Shown here piece by piece: positions 15,442 to 23,792 of a stretch of 64,000 bases of DNA; position 1 is the first letter of the stretch, and every line of letters begins with the position of its first letter. A model generated the notes under the pieces. That model was not told the origin of the DNA. It ran no database searches and worked only from the letters and a program-made list of their open reading frames with translations. The translations under genes and the position numbers were made by a program. Source of the DNA: Brevibacillus choshinensis (GTDB lineage Bacteria > Bacillota > Bacilli > Brevibacillales > Brevibacillaceae); assembly GCF_016811915.1 (NCBI RefSeq), contig NZ_CP069127.1, positions 5,218,501 to 5,282,500 on the forward strand, written 5' to 3'.

Positions 15442-17163
15442 CTAATTGTTTAGCCAGTCGTTGGCCTCTGACGCTTTCGTCATATTTTCGAGCATTTGCA
15501 CCGCTGCGAAGACAGAAGCGTCGAATATATCGATACGCTGCTCAGGCATTATCTTTTCGTATTGGATCATGTCGTCCGTCTTCTCGACAGCATGGACATT
15601 CTGCACGCAGTATTCGAACGCCTGGGAATGCAAGTAATAAAGCTTGCCGTCTTTGGCGTGCTTCTCGATCCTGCGGAATCCCTCTGACTTCTTGTAAAAG
15701 TATTGCGGCTGATCGACTATTTTGAAGCCTTTCTTTTTCATGCCTAAGAAAAACTCCCGGCCAAACTTCCGGTCGAATCCCACTTGTTTGATTTTGAAGC
15801 CCATCGCCTTCATATCGACGAACCACTTAATGACGTCGTCATAATTAACCGTTGGCGTGTTGCTCATCGTCAGCCATCCGTCATCTTTCCAGCCAAACAG
15901 CGGAATGTTATCCTCTTCTGCCTTCCTTGTCGCCGCAACAATCGGGAAAAAGGCATGCGAAATGATAATATCCACGCCCTTGTAGGTCCCATATATAGCT
16001 GCTGCCGTCAAGTCATGCAGTTTGGATAAGTCGCCGCCCCCAAACCAATCAATAGGCAGTTTGGCAAGCTCCGCAATGGTCCATTTGTATTTCCGATCAC
16101 TCGCCCGAAACTCGTCCAGGTTGAAATACGACTTCATAGCCGAAGTGTAGACATTTAACGACTTCGCAAGGAATGATTTTCTTTGCTGTGGGTCGTTTTG
16201 TGCTTGCATCGCGTCGTTCATAAGCTCTTGCCCGGATACCGACACGTTGTAATTCGGGTTTGCCTTCTCGTGCTCTATTGGATTGGTGTAGTCAACCTCT
16301 CCGGTTTCGGGATCTGCGTCGGCTTTAGCAATGAATATAAACAGCTGTTCATCTTTGACGGTGCCATCCAAGACCTTTTGACAGTAAACCATCCGGTTAT
16401 AGCAAAAACTGTTCATGTTATCGCCAGCCGTCGTAATGCCGATGCACAAACTATTTCGGTAGGCTTTACCTGATTCTTTAATCGTGTTGTATTGGCTCGC
16501 ATTCCGGTAAAGATGCAGCTCATCAAGAATCTGGATCAGCGTGTTCAGTGAGTCCATGCGGTCGCTATTTCCCGCCACCGTCTCAATCCGTAAATATCCG
16601 TCTCCCAGATCGCCACTGATGCTGTGCTCTTGGTTATTGTCGAGGATACGGAAGTTTTCTTCCTCTCCCATTTGCTTCAAGTTGTAATTTAAAAAATTGA
16701 AGCTCTGCAACGCTTGTTTCAGCTGCGCTCCAACGATTACAATTTCAGCTCCAGATCGTCGCTCTAGCAATCCAAGGCCCCAGGCTAACGCGCTCATGAA
16801 TGGCGTTTTTCCCTGTTTACGAGGGAGCATGTTAAACGCCTCTTTGAACCGCCGCAGCTTCGTTCCCTTATGGAAGAACCCTAAAAGGTTGTAGACGACA
16901 AATTTTTGCCATGGCTGCAACAAAAAAGGCTTACCTCGTAATGGGTAACCCTCCATATCTTCGCCCTTTTGGTGGACGAACGTCTTTTCGATTATCCCGA
17001 TAACAAACTCTGCGTCTTTCGGGTTGAAGTCATATGCCGGGTTTCCTAAGTCGTCCAAGAACCGCTGGCATGCTTGAATGACCTCTTTATTCGCTACTTT
17101 CCTGCCCTCGACAATGCTAGTGGCATACTCTAGTACAATGTCGTAATTCTTGAATTTACCCAT
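15442..17163 (-). CDS. Terminase large subunit
   Basis: The 573-residue ATPase-nuclease motor for DNA packaging. The N-terminal ATPase shows an adenine-binding LLQPWQKFVV segment near 80-90, a Walker A-like RKQGKT near 113-119 and a Walker B LIQILDELH near 210-218. The C-terminal RNase H-like nuclease begins around 365 (FGGGDLSKLHDLTAAA with the first acidic residue). It continues with QVGFDRKFGREFF and ends with DIFDASVFAA, which holds a further acidic residue. The first eight bases of the gene overlap the end of the small terminase gene. Confidence 0.95.
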   Translation of the reverse strand: MGKFKNYDIVLEYATSIVEGRKVANKEVIQACQRFLDDLGNPAYDFNPKDAEFVIGIIEKTFVHQKGEDMEGYPLRGKPFLLQPWQKFVVYNLLGFFHKGTKLRRFKEAFNMLPRKQGKTPFMSALAWGLGLLERRSGAEIVIVGAQLKQALQSFNFLNYNLKQMGEEENFRILDNNQEHSISGDLGDGYLRIETVAGNSDRMDSLNTLIQILDELHLYRNASQYNTIKESGKAYRNSLCIGITTAGDNMNSFCYNRMVYCQKVLDGTVKDEQLFIFIAKADADPETGEVDYTNPIEHEKANPNYNVSVSGQELMNDAMQAQNDPQQRKSFLAKSLNVYTSAMKSYFNLDEFRASDRKYKWTIAELAKLPIDWFGGGDLSKLHDLTAAAIYGTYKGVDIIISHAFFPIVAATRKAEEDNIPLFGWKDDGWLTMSNTPTVNYDDVIKWFVDMKAMGFKIKQVGFDRKFGREFFLGMKKKGFKIVDQPQYFYKKSEGFRRIEKHAKDGKLYYLHSQAFEYCVQNVHAVEKTDDMIQYEKIMPEQRIDIFDASVFAAVQMLENMTKASEANDWLNN

Positions 17164-17512
17164 TTAGACTGCTCATGGCAGCCTCTAAAGCTGACTGTTT
17201 TTTGCCCTTGTCCGGCTTTGCTGTTTTCATTGCCTGAGGATTGAGGCACAAGCGGTCGGAGTATGCCAGGATGTCCTTCCGTAACGACTCCAGGGTTGCA
17301 ACAATTGGTGACTTTTTTGCCCCGCCAGCAGCGGTATAACTTTCGTACTGATATCCTTCTTCTTCAAACTGTTTGTTCAATGTCAGGAACTGAAAAACCA
17401 GCTCCGCATACAAGTCAACCACGCGATTGTACTGGGGTTTATGTACTCCCAGTTCCTTCATATCCGCTATTGTCCTGCGCTTAATTGTTTCCTTTGTCGG
17501 TACGTCCGCCAT
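17156..17512 (-). CDS. Terminase small subunit, P27-like
   Basis: A 118-residue protein that recognises the packaging site and recruits the large subunit. It is mostly helical and shows the P27-family pattern ADMKELGVHKPQYNRVVDLYAEL, followed by a loop and SPIVATLESLRKDILAYSDRLCLNP. The ATG follows GGGAGGTGAGTG. Position directly before the large subunit supports the call. Confidence 0.88.
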   Translation of the reverse strand: MADVPTKETIKRRTIADMKELGVHKPQYNRVVDLYAELVFQFLTLNKQFEEEGYQYESYTAAGGAKKSPIVATLESLRKDILAYSDRLCLNPQAMKTAKPDKGKKQSALEAAMSSLNG

Positions 17513-17581
17513 GCACTCACCTCCCTCAAAAAAAATATTTTGGAGAATCGCACTATTGGAAAAAGCTCCCCGCCCGGTCCC

Positions 17582-17887
17582 TTATACTTGAAATCCTTTT
17601 GCTCTAAGGAGGGGGGATACCTTATCCTGCCAATACTTGCCGAAATCCGTCACTTCTCGGGTTATCCTGTCATGCATCGTATTATGCCGCTTGTCACTCA
17701 ACGCCACCAGGTTCTCATCCACCAAAGCCAACTCTGGGTAACCTTCAAGAGGAAATATGTGGTGCACCGTTGTAGCTGGTTCAGTCTTACCGTACCGCTT
17801 ACTCTCTTGGCACATGTACTCGTCACGTCGCAAGATCGCTGATCGCTTTCGTTTCCACTTCCTTGACTTGTAGAATGATTGAGTCAT
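17582..17887 (-). CDS. HNH endonuclease (packaging-associated)
   Basis: A 101-residue HNH nuclease. The beta-beta-alpha metal site is visible as VHHIFPLEGYPEL, then LVDENLVAL and the final histidine in KRHNTMH. A CQES segment may replace one zinc-finger cysteine. HNH proteins next to terminase genes help the terminase cut cos sites in HK97-like phages, and that is the likely job here. It is the first gene of the late operon, downstream of a dyad and a hairpin described separately. Confidence 0.9.
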   Translation of the reverse strand: MTQSFYKSRKWKRKRSAILRRDEYMCQESKRYGKTEPATTVHHIFPLEGYPELALVDENLVALSDKRHNTMHDRITREVTDFGKYWQDKVSPLLRAKGFQV

Positions 17888-17911
17888 GGCTGTACCTCCC
17901 TTCTATACGGA

Positions 17912-17941
17912 ATAACAAAAGCCACCCGGATTCCGGATGGC
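17912..17941 (-). terminator. Terminator/attenuator before the late operon
   Basis: On the minus strand GCCATCCGG pairs with CCGGGTGGC (one G-U), with a tight three-base loop followed by TTTTGTTATT. It can end transcripts from the ArpU gene. If the late promoter lies upstream, it would also act as an attenuator. Confidence 0.65.
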
Positions 17942-17978
17942 TTGCTTACGGTGCTTTGTATATTTTTCCACACTATCA

Positions 17979-18008
17979 GTTTACACTGGACAAAGTGACA
18001 CAGTAAAC
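17979..18008 (-). promoter_or_regulatory. Dyad element, possible late-activator site
   Basis: GTTTAC (17979-17984) and GTAAAC (18003-18008) form an interrupted inverted repeat centred near 17993. Just downstream on the minus strand a TATACA hexamer could be a -10 with a poor -35 (TGTAAA), as expected for an activated late promoter. ArpU, encoded directly upstream, is the obvious candidate protein. Binding is inferred. Confidence 0.4.
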
Positions 18009-18029
18009 GAACTCTTTTTGACATGGCCT

Positions 18030-18569
18030 CTACTCTACGAATCGAATGCTATCAACTCCAAAAATCAATGATGCCAAGGCTTCGCAGGCTTTGTCCACGT
18101 CCCGATAGACCGTCCGAGTATCTGTTTTGTGACATATCGCAATTTCTTTTGCTGTGCTTCTTTCCTCGTCCAGATACAAGAGTTTGATAGATTGATAGAT
18201 TCGCTTATCCTCTTCTCTTCCTGATTGCTCGCACATGATCCGATAAACGGCAATCATTCTGTCGATAAACTTTACCATTAGCTTAGTCCTTACCTTACTC
18301 CGTTTGATGGAATCAAGGGCTAACTCTTCCGCCCCCAATTCTTTCAGCATCCACGTATCATCCATGTTATCCAGCTCAATACCTCGTGTATCACAATGTT
18401 TCTTAAAATTTCGGTAGTTTTTCAAAAGCAGCTTGATGTTTCGTAATCTGCGATCCCGATTCGTTTGTTGCTTTTGCTTCTCTTTCTCTTGAAATTCCAT
18501 AGCTGCTTGCACAGCTGCACGCGAAATCTCTTTGATCATTTCAGGGCTCAATGCTTGCTGTTGTCCCAT
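18030..18569 (-). CDS. ArpU-family late transcription regulator
   Basis: A 179-residue protein of the ArpU/RinA-type family that controls late genes in Firmicutes phages. The N-terminal 60 residues are charged and helical. The C-terminal part has a sigma-70 region 4-like helix-turn-helix: LYLDEERSTAKEIA, then TDTRTVYRDVDKACEALA. It is the last gene of the replication-side operon and lies before the late genes. Good AAAGGGAGTG ribosome site. A short dyad downstream may be its target. Confidence 0.88.
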   Translation of the reverse strand: MGQQQALSPEMIKEISRAAVQAAMEFQEKEKQKQQTNRDRRLRNIKLLLKNYRNFKKHCDTRGIELDNMDDTWMLKELGAEELALDSIKRSKVRTKLMVKFIDRMIAVYRIMCEQSGREEDKRIYQSIKLLYLDEERSTAKEIAICHKTDTRTVYRDVDKACEALASLIFGVDSIRFVE

Positions 18570-18573
18570 CGGC

Positions 18574-19950
18574 TCACTCCCTTTTTACTTTCTCAATTCG
18601 TGCCTTTACAGCCTGCATCAACGACTCTTGGCCCGACGCTTTTCTCTCCAATGCCATCACTGCCTCCTCGTCCATCGTGCCCTCTGCAACCAGCCGCATG
18701 ATGACGATCCGTCTGGTCTGCCCTTGCCGGTGAACACGGGCGTTCGCCTGCTGATCTTCTTCCAGGCTCCAAATCTGGTCATACCAGACAACGGTTTGGC
18801 AGCTCGACTCCTGTAGGTTCAAGCCGTGCCCTGCGCTTTTCGGATGTAGAAGCAACAGCGGAATCTCATCGTTGTTCCACGCCCGAATATCCTCGTTTCC
18901 GTCCTTGCCTTTCCGCAAGATCCGGGCTTTTGGGAATCGCCTCTGGATCCGATCAAGGCTGTGCTTGAAGTTGTAAAACACCATGACAGGTTTCCCGTTT
19001 GCCGCCTCGATAATATCTTCCAAGGCATCCAGTTTTGCCTCGTGGATCTCCTTCACTCCGCGTTCCTCGTCATACACGGCCCCGGATGCCATTTGCAGTA
19101 GCTTGTTACTCAGGACAGCCGCTGTATTTGCCACGACATCGGCGTCTGCAAAGGGAAGCAGAAGCTCCTCTTCCAGTTTTTCGTACAGTTCCCTTGCCCG
19201 GTTAGATAACTTAACCGGTACCGCCAAATCAATCCGTTCCGGCAGCTCCAGCCAATCCTCGGCTTTCATGCTTACCGCGATATCGGATATGGCTTCATAG
19301 ATTCGCTGTTCGGCCTCTTTCTTCTGCCTCCACTTGTGGACGATATGACCGTCTCGCTCTGCAGGGACAAAATATCGATCGCGGTAGCCAGTTATCGTCT
19401 TACCTAGCCTTTCGCCTTGATCTAGCAGATAGATCGGTGCCCACAAGTCTAGTAGGCTGTTCGGTGCTGGCGTGCCTGTTAGCCCTACCACGCGTTTGAT
19501 CATCGGTCGAACCCGACGAAGCGCCCTGAATCGTTTTGATTGGTGATTTTTGAAGCTCGACAACTCATCGATCACAACAGTATCGAAATTCCACTTCGTG
19601 CCAAGCTCACTTACCAGCCACTCTACGTTTTCGCGATTGATGACGTATATATCAGCAACTGCTTTCAGTGCTCGCCTTCTCTCATCTGCGCTGCCTAGAA
19701 CCTTTGAGATCCTTAAATGCTGCAGGTGATCCCACTTTTCGACTTCACGCGCCCAAGTGTCGTCTGCGACTCGTAACGGTGCTATGACCAGCACGCGATT
19801 GGCATCAAAGTAGTCATTCAGCAGTAGGTCAAGGGCTGTCAGCGTGGAGACCGTCTTACCGAGGCCCATCTCCAACAACAACGCGATATACGGCGTGTCC
19901 AGTATTCGCTGCGTAGCGTATTCTTGGTATTGGTGAGGTCTGAATTTCAT
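18574..19950 (-). CDS. SNF2-type DNA helicase/ATPase
   Basis: A 458-residue superfamily 2 SNF2-like protein. Motif I (EMGLGKT) is near residues 27-33, motif II (VIDELS, a DEAH-box variant) near 126, and motif III (GLTGTPAPN) near 155. The C-terminal motifs V/VI (LQESSCQTVVWYDQIWSLEED, then ARVHRQGQT) lie near 395-420. Phage SNF2 proteins act in replication or recombination, often beside a VRR-NUC nuclease as here. The four-base ATGA overlap with that gene implies coupled translation. Confidence 0.93.
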   Translation of the reverse strand: MKFRPHQYQEYATQRILDTPYIALLLEMGLGKTVSTLTALDLLLNDYFDANRVLVIAPLRVADDTWAREVEKWDHLQHLRISKVLGSADERRRALKAVADIYVINRENVEWLVSELGTKWNFDTVVIDELSSFKNHQSKRFRALRRVRPMIKRVVGLTGTPAPNSLLDLWAPIYLLDQGERLGKTITGYRDRYFVPAERDGHIVHKWRQKKEAEQRIYEAISDIAVSMKAEDWLELPERIDLAVPVKLSNRARELYEKLEEELLLPFADADVVANTAAVLSNKLLQMASGAVYDEERGVKEIHEAKLDALEDIIEAANGKPVMVFYNFKHSLDRIQRRFPKARILRKGKDGNEDIRAWNNDEIPLLLLHPKSAGHGLNLQESSCQTVVWYDQIWSLEEDQQANARVHRQGQTRRIVIMRLVAEGTMDEEAVMALERKASGQESLMQAVKARIEKVKRE

Positions 19951-20228
19951 TTCAGTGTCACCTCTTGTATGAATTCCTCAATTCCTTCAACCGAATCTAT
20001 TTTGTAAACCTCGTGCCCGAGGCTGCGTAGTGTTTTTGCCCATTTTTCCTGTAAGGGCTCCAGCTGTTTCCCCGGCGCTTTCATCTCCACGTAGACCGTT
20101 CTGCCTCCTGGTAGGATGACCAGCCTATCCGGTACTCCGCGATTGCCGGGGCTTGTCCATTTCGGCGCTTTCCCACCTATCCGTTCCACTTCCCGGACCA
20201 GTCGTCGTTCCAGGTTTGATTCTCTCAT
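19947..20228 (-). CDS. VRR-NUC domain nuclease
   Basis: A 93-residue single-domain nuclease of the PD-(D/E)XK VRR-NUC family. The domain fills the protein: SNLERRLVREVE at the start, the catalytic GVPDRLVI aspartate near residue 35, and the E-x-K pair in YVEMKAPG near 48-50. ATG 20228 is preceded by AGGAGGACAAG. A longer frame from 20273 is not needed. These small enzymes probably process branched DNA with the SNF2 helicase. The repeat-rich gap upstream is described separately. Confidence 0.92.
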   Translation of the reverse strand: MRESNLERRLVREVERIGGKAPKWTSPGNRGVPDRLVILPGGRTVYVEMKAPGKQLEPLQEKWAKTLRSLGHEVYKIDSVEGIEEFIQEVTLK

Positions 20229-20280
20229 CTTGTCCTCCTCATATCCGGTTGCCGTTTTGCCCTTCTCGCGCACGTACTGT

Positions 20281-20506
20281 ATATATGGGCGTTTAACCCT
20301 ATATACCCGTAGTCGCTATATAGGTTAATTAATATATTTATTACTTTTAAGGATTTTACGGCAACCTTGGCAACCAATCGCCTAATGCCTTGATACTGTA
20401 AGCCCTAGGCGGTTTCCGTAACCGGACTGTCTCGGCAACCTCACGGCAACCTTGGCAACCAATCACGGCAACCTTGGCAACCTCTCGGCAACCAGTCACG
20501 GCAACC
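20281..20506. repeat. Iteron-like GGCAACC array plus AT-rich tract (origin candidate)
   Basis: Nine copies of GGCAACC begin at 20360, 20369, 20434, 20445, 20454, 20467, 20476, 20487 and 20500, all in one orientation. Three sites have the tandem form CGGCAACCTTGGCAACC, with a 9-base step. The last copies run into the 3' end of the primase gene. An inverted copy lies at about 20247. Next to the array, 20281-20352 is very AT-rich (TATATA and TTAATTAATATATTTATT). Direct repeats beside an AT-rich region and a primase-helicase gene are the usual form of a phage replication origin. Function is inferred. Confidence 0.6.
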
Positions 20507-22856
20507 GCTCAAACACCCTTTGGACACCATATCCGGGTATCTTCGCTTTCCCGTTTCGTTCAGCCCAACCCGGTATGCGCCTCATGATATCCATGATCTC
20601 TTTCCCTTCCCATGTCCGCATGTCGCCTCTCTTCTTACCAAAGCATTCCGTCCAGATTTGGGCCGCACAAACGCGCTGCCGCAACAGGTCTGATGGCTCG
20701 TCCGCCCACTCGTCCTCGATCGGTGTATCAAGCCATTCCTGAATAAGCCCTTCTCTTGAATCGCTTTCCATATGGGCTGCTTGCTGCTGTTCTGCCGCCT
20801 CCCTAGCTTCCTGATCCAGCTCTAGGGTTTCCCCCGCCTTGAACCAGCACAATACCTCCGCCCAGATTTGGCTCACTACTTCCTCGGTTAAATGCGTCCA
20901 GTGGCTCAGCTCCGCCTTATCCGGCTCAACCTCGATCGGCCAAAAACGGCGGTTCCCCGTAGCATCCCTCAAGAAGTCACGCGTGTTCGTCGTTCCGAAA
21001 AATACGCACTTACGCGGGAATTCCGACACCTGCCGGTCATATGCCACCCGATAGCGGTCTTCCGTCTTGGATAAGAACGCTTTGACCTCCTCGACTTCGG
21101 TCTTCTTCATAGCAGAAAGCTCCCCGATCTCGAAAATCCAGCCAGACTGCAGGTGCTCCCCTGCCTCTTTATTCTCGAATGTCCGCAAGCTGTCAGAGAA
21201 CCATTCACGGCCAAGCTTCGCCAGCAGGCTACTCTTACCGGCACCTTGTGGACCCACCAGTACCAGCATCTGGTCGAACTTGCAGCCAGGCCGATACAAC
21301 CGGGTAACAGCTGCCAGCAGCATCTTCCTCGTAACCTGTCGGACATAATGCGTGTCTGGTGCCCCCAGATAGACTGTGAATAGCCGTTCTGCTCGCTCTA
21401 CTCCGTCCCACACACGGCTTTCCAGATACGCCTTGATTGGGTGAAACGTATTCTTATGGACTACCTCTGTGAACGCATTTTGTATTAGCTTTGCTGAACC
21501 AATTTCATGCACTTTAGCGAACCAGTGCTGCAGCCGTTTGTCGTCCGCACCAAGCCATGGCTCATACAGCCTCCCTGGCCGTTCAAGACCGCGCCACGGC
21601 AGCGCCTTACGGATTACTTCTGAGTTTCCAAAAGCGTCATAAGCCAGTACCTTTCGCCATACCCCGTGCGTCAGAATCAGCTCTATATTGCCGGCAGTTG
21701 GTAGAGGCAATCCGCTCTTGTGGTGGAGCTCCAGTTTTGTCTCCCAGTCCGTGTCCTCTGGCTCTTCCTCTTCATCGTTGTCAAACTCGTCTGCCATCTC
21801 GGCGAAGTCCGCCTGTCGTTCCTCGAAGCTCAACTTTTTCACCTCTGGCCGATCAGCTGCCCAACGTTCCATAGCGAGGTGGCTTGGCTTCTTGGCGTCA
21901 GGTGTGTGCTCTTTCACCTTGTCATCCAAATGGCCGAACTTATGTATGCGTACCAAGTCAAAGAGGTTGTACGTTCGACCATCTGCAACCGGATCGCTAT
22001 CCTGATGAGAGAACACCAGCTCTTGATCCGGATAGACCTCCAGACCATTGGCAGAGGAACCATTGACGAAAGTGTACCGATTTGGCATAGACCCGGGGCT
22101 ATATACGTCTGACAGGAATGTCTCAATACCCTCTTCGATCGTAAAAGCTCTACAGAACAGGCCGATGACTCCGCGCTTCTCGCGAGGGTCCTGTGCCTTC
22201 GAAGCAGATACCCGGATCGCTTTCTTCTCTTCTGGATGCCGTGGCCAGGCCATGACATCTTGCCAGTCCTCATATTCGGCCAGAATATCGTCTGCACAAA
22301 TTGGGCTTCCTTCGAATTCTTCGAACACCGGCTCCGCGTCCGAAGAGCAGCTGGGGAAGTACATCAAGCGATGTGCCTGAAAGGTCGTTTTGTCAAAGTA
22401 GTGCATGCCGATCTGCTCGGCAATCTTTCGGCTGATTGCGGCATATTCGTCTGGGCTCATGGTGCGATCGACCGGCGCGATCAGGCGGTACTTCGGTTTG
22501 CGTAGCCGGTGGCTGTGGGTTGAGTAGACAGCGTAGGCTCGTCCACCCAACACCAGTTCCACCGTGAAGAGAAAACCGTCATCGGCAAAGTCAGCATCCA
22601 ATGTAATCAGGCTGCGCGTGTCGACGTTCTCCTTCTTCCGCCGACCGCCACGGATGAGCCCGCCGACGAACGCCGGGCCATCCTTCGCCTTTCCTTTCCC
22701 GTTCACGTCCATCTTGTCGTACTGAGCCATTGTTTCAGACGTTCGGCGCACCTTCCGCAGACGGTCAACGAACTCTATCCAAGTTAAGAACTCCGGCTTC
22801 CAGTTCGTGTCCGCACGATGCTTGCCGAATGAGATATCAAGTTCGATGTCGTGCAT
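20496..22856 (-). CDS. Primase-helicase (PrimPol-like plus VapE-type ATPase)
   Basis: A 786-residue replication protein. The N-terminal third resembles an archaeo-eukaryotic-type primase: a LITLDADFADD motif near residue 87, YSTHSH near 111 and KYRLIAP near 121. The C-terminal half is a VapE/VirE superfamily 3-like helicase. It has Walker A GPQGAGKSS near 535, Walker B FEIGELS near 573 and an arginine-finger segment FFGTTNTRDFLR with GNRRFWPIEV near 620-640. It should open and prime the origin, and the repeat array overlaps the 3' end of its own gene. Confidence 0.9.
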   Translation of the reverse strand: MHDIELDISFGKHRADTNWKPEFLTWIEFVDRLRKVRRTSETMAQYDKMDVNGKGKAKDGPAFVGGLIRGGRRKKENVDTRSLITLDADFADDGFLFTVELVLGGRAYAVYSTHSHRLRKPKYRLIAPVDRTMSPDEYAAISRKIAEQIGMHYFDKTTFQAHRLMYFPSCSSDAEPVFEEFEGSPICADDILAEYEDWQDVMAWPRHPEEKKAIRVSASKAQDPREKRGVIGLFCRAFTIEEGIETFLSDVYSPGSMPNRYTFVNGSSANGLEVYPDQELVFSHQDSDPVADGRTYNLFDLVRIHKFGHLDDKVKEHTPDAKKPSHLAMERWAADRPEVKKLSFEERQADFAEMADEFDNDEEEEPEDTDWETKLELHHKSGLPLPTAGNIELILTHGVWRKVLAYDAFGNSEVIRKALPWRGLERPGRLYEPWLGADDKRLQHWFAKVHEIGSAKLIQNAFTEVVHKNTFHPIKAYLESRVWDGVERAERLFTVYLGAPDTHYVRQVTRKMLLAAVTRLYRPGCKFDQMLVLVGPQGAGKSSLLAKLGREWFSDSLRTFENKEAGEHLQSGWIFEIGELSAMKKTEVEEVKAFLSKTEDRYRVAYDRQVSEFPRKCVFFGTTNTRDFLRDATGNRRFWPIEVEPDKAELSHWTHLTEEVVSQIWAEVLCWFKAGETLELDQEAREAAEQQQAAHMESDSREGLIQEWLDTPIEDEWADEPSDLLRQRVCAAQIWTECFGKKRGDMRTWEGKEIMDIMRRIPGWAERNGKAKIPGYGVQRVFERLP

Positions 22857-22991
22857 TGGAGGTTCACCCTTTCATTTATCAATGGTATTGATCGGTTAGA
22901 AGACTTTCATCATGCCTTGACAAAATTAGTACTTCATGAAGGTATTTCACCCCACTAATAGAATTTGTTGTAAAAATGGAGGGATCAAATA

Positions 22992-23363
22992 ATGAGTTAT
23001 ATTAACAATTACATTAAGTCCCCTGATTTCACTGCGTTGCTGAATGGTGTTGAGGAGCAGAAGGAAAGTGAACGTGCAAGTGGCTACCACAAACGTCTAA
23101 TCGAGATGATTACAGCTTTTGATAACTCTCTCGACAATGAGCATGAAGTGGGTATGAAACTTGTTACATTTGGTCAAGCTGTTACTTTCCATGTAACTGG
23201 AATTGGTTACTATAACCCAAGCCTTATTCGTTTTTTGGGAAGGTTGGAGGATGGCTCCTCAGTCGAGTTGATTCAACATATTTCTCAAATCAGTTTCTTA
23301 CTGATGGCAGTCAAACGCTCCAACCCGGATGAGCCCAAAAAGCCAATCGGTTTCATTAGTTAG
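22992..23363 (+). CDS. Moron-like protein, possibly DUF6173 family
   Basis: A 123-residue soluble protein on the plus strand inside an otherwise minus-strand replication block. A possible TTGACA (-35) lies at 22917-22922, although the -10 is poor. A clear GGAGGG site precedes the ATG and a strong terminator follows the stop, so it is a self-contained unit. The second half is distinctive: GIGYYNPSLIRF, then VELIQHISQISFLLMAVKR. I weakly recall this as DUF6173, a family without known function. GC is lower than in the flanking genes, a sign of separate acquisition. It may be expressed in the lysogen. Confidence 0.7.
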   Translation: MSYINNYIKSPDFTALLNGVEEQKESERASGYHKRLIEMITAFDNSLDNEHEVGMKLVTFGQAVTFHVTGIGYYNPSLIRFLGRLEDGSSVELIQHISQISFLLMAVKRSNPDEPKKPIGFIS

Positions 23364-23371
23364 CAGCTTTT

Positions 23372-23405
23372 ACAACAGCCTCCAGCTGGAGGTTGTTATT
23401 TTTTA
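23372..23405 (+). terminator. Terminator of the plus-strand moron
   Basis: ACAGCCTCCAG and CTGGAGGTTGT form a near-perfect palindromic stem (one G-U), followed by TATTTTTTAT. It isolates the plus-strand gene from the convergent gene that ends at 23422. Confidence 0.85.
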
Positions 23406-23421
23406 TGTGTGTATGATTTAC

Positions 23422-23781
23422 CTATTTGCAGTTTTTGTGGGACTCCGGGTTTATCCCCCAGCGAACTTTCATCCGAAGCAGCTTGGATTTATGTAGACCC
23501 GGTATCCGGAGATCCAGAATATCCGCATCGCTTTTCCCCTGTTTCTTGTAAGCTAGGTATTGTTCTTTGGAGATCTGTGGCTCGGTACTCTGGCGAATTA
23601 CCGGTCTATGCTGTGTCCGCTTTTTCAGAATGGGTCCGTACTTCTCGATGGCTTTTAACCGTTCTTCCTCGCTGAGGAAATAGGTAACCATTTCTCCAGG
23701 AGGGCTCCCTTTTAGGTCCCTGCGATTCAGAACGCCTTCAGTTCCGATGATCGATTCGTTTTCCAATCTTCGCCCCATCAT
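23422..23781 (-). CDS. Phage HTH-like protein related to the DUF3310 fusion protein
   Basis: A 119-residue protein. Residues 10-45 (GT..NRRDLK..G..MVTYFLSEEE) match the N-terminus of the protein at 26160-26993 in this same prophage. The following part (ISKEQYLAYKKQGKSDADI, then RIPGLHKSKLLRMKVRWGI) aligns with that protein's helix-turn-helix segment. It therefore looks like a stand-alone copy of the module, probably DNA-binding. GATGGAGGTG precedes two in-frame ATGs (23781 and 23778). No named family was recognised. Confidence 0.7.
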   Translation of the reverse strand: MMGRRLENESIIGTEGVLNRRDLKGSPPGEMVTYFLSEEERLKAIEKYGPILKKRTQHRPVIRQSTEPQISKEQYLAYKKQGKSDADILDLRIPGLHKSKLLRMKVRWGINPESHKNCK

Positions 23782-23792
23782 TGCACCTCCAT

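Noticed and set aside
18574..20228. SNF2 plus VRR-NUC pair as a DISARM-like or other defence system
   Set aside because: No methyltransferase, DUF1998 or phospholipase D gene is present, and this pair is a usual part of phage replication modules.
20359..20506. Repeat array as a CRISPR
   Set aside because: Units are only 7-17 bases with spacers of 2-60 bases, and no cas genes are present. An origin with iterons fits far better.
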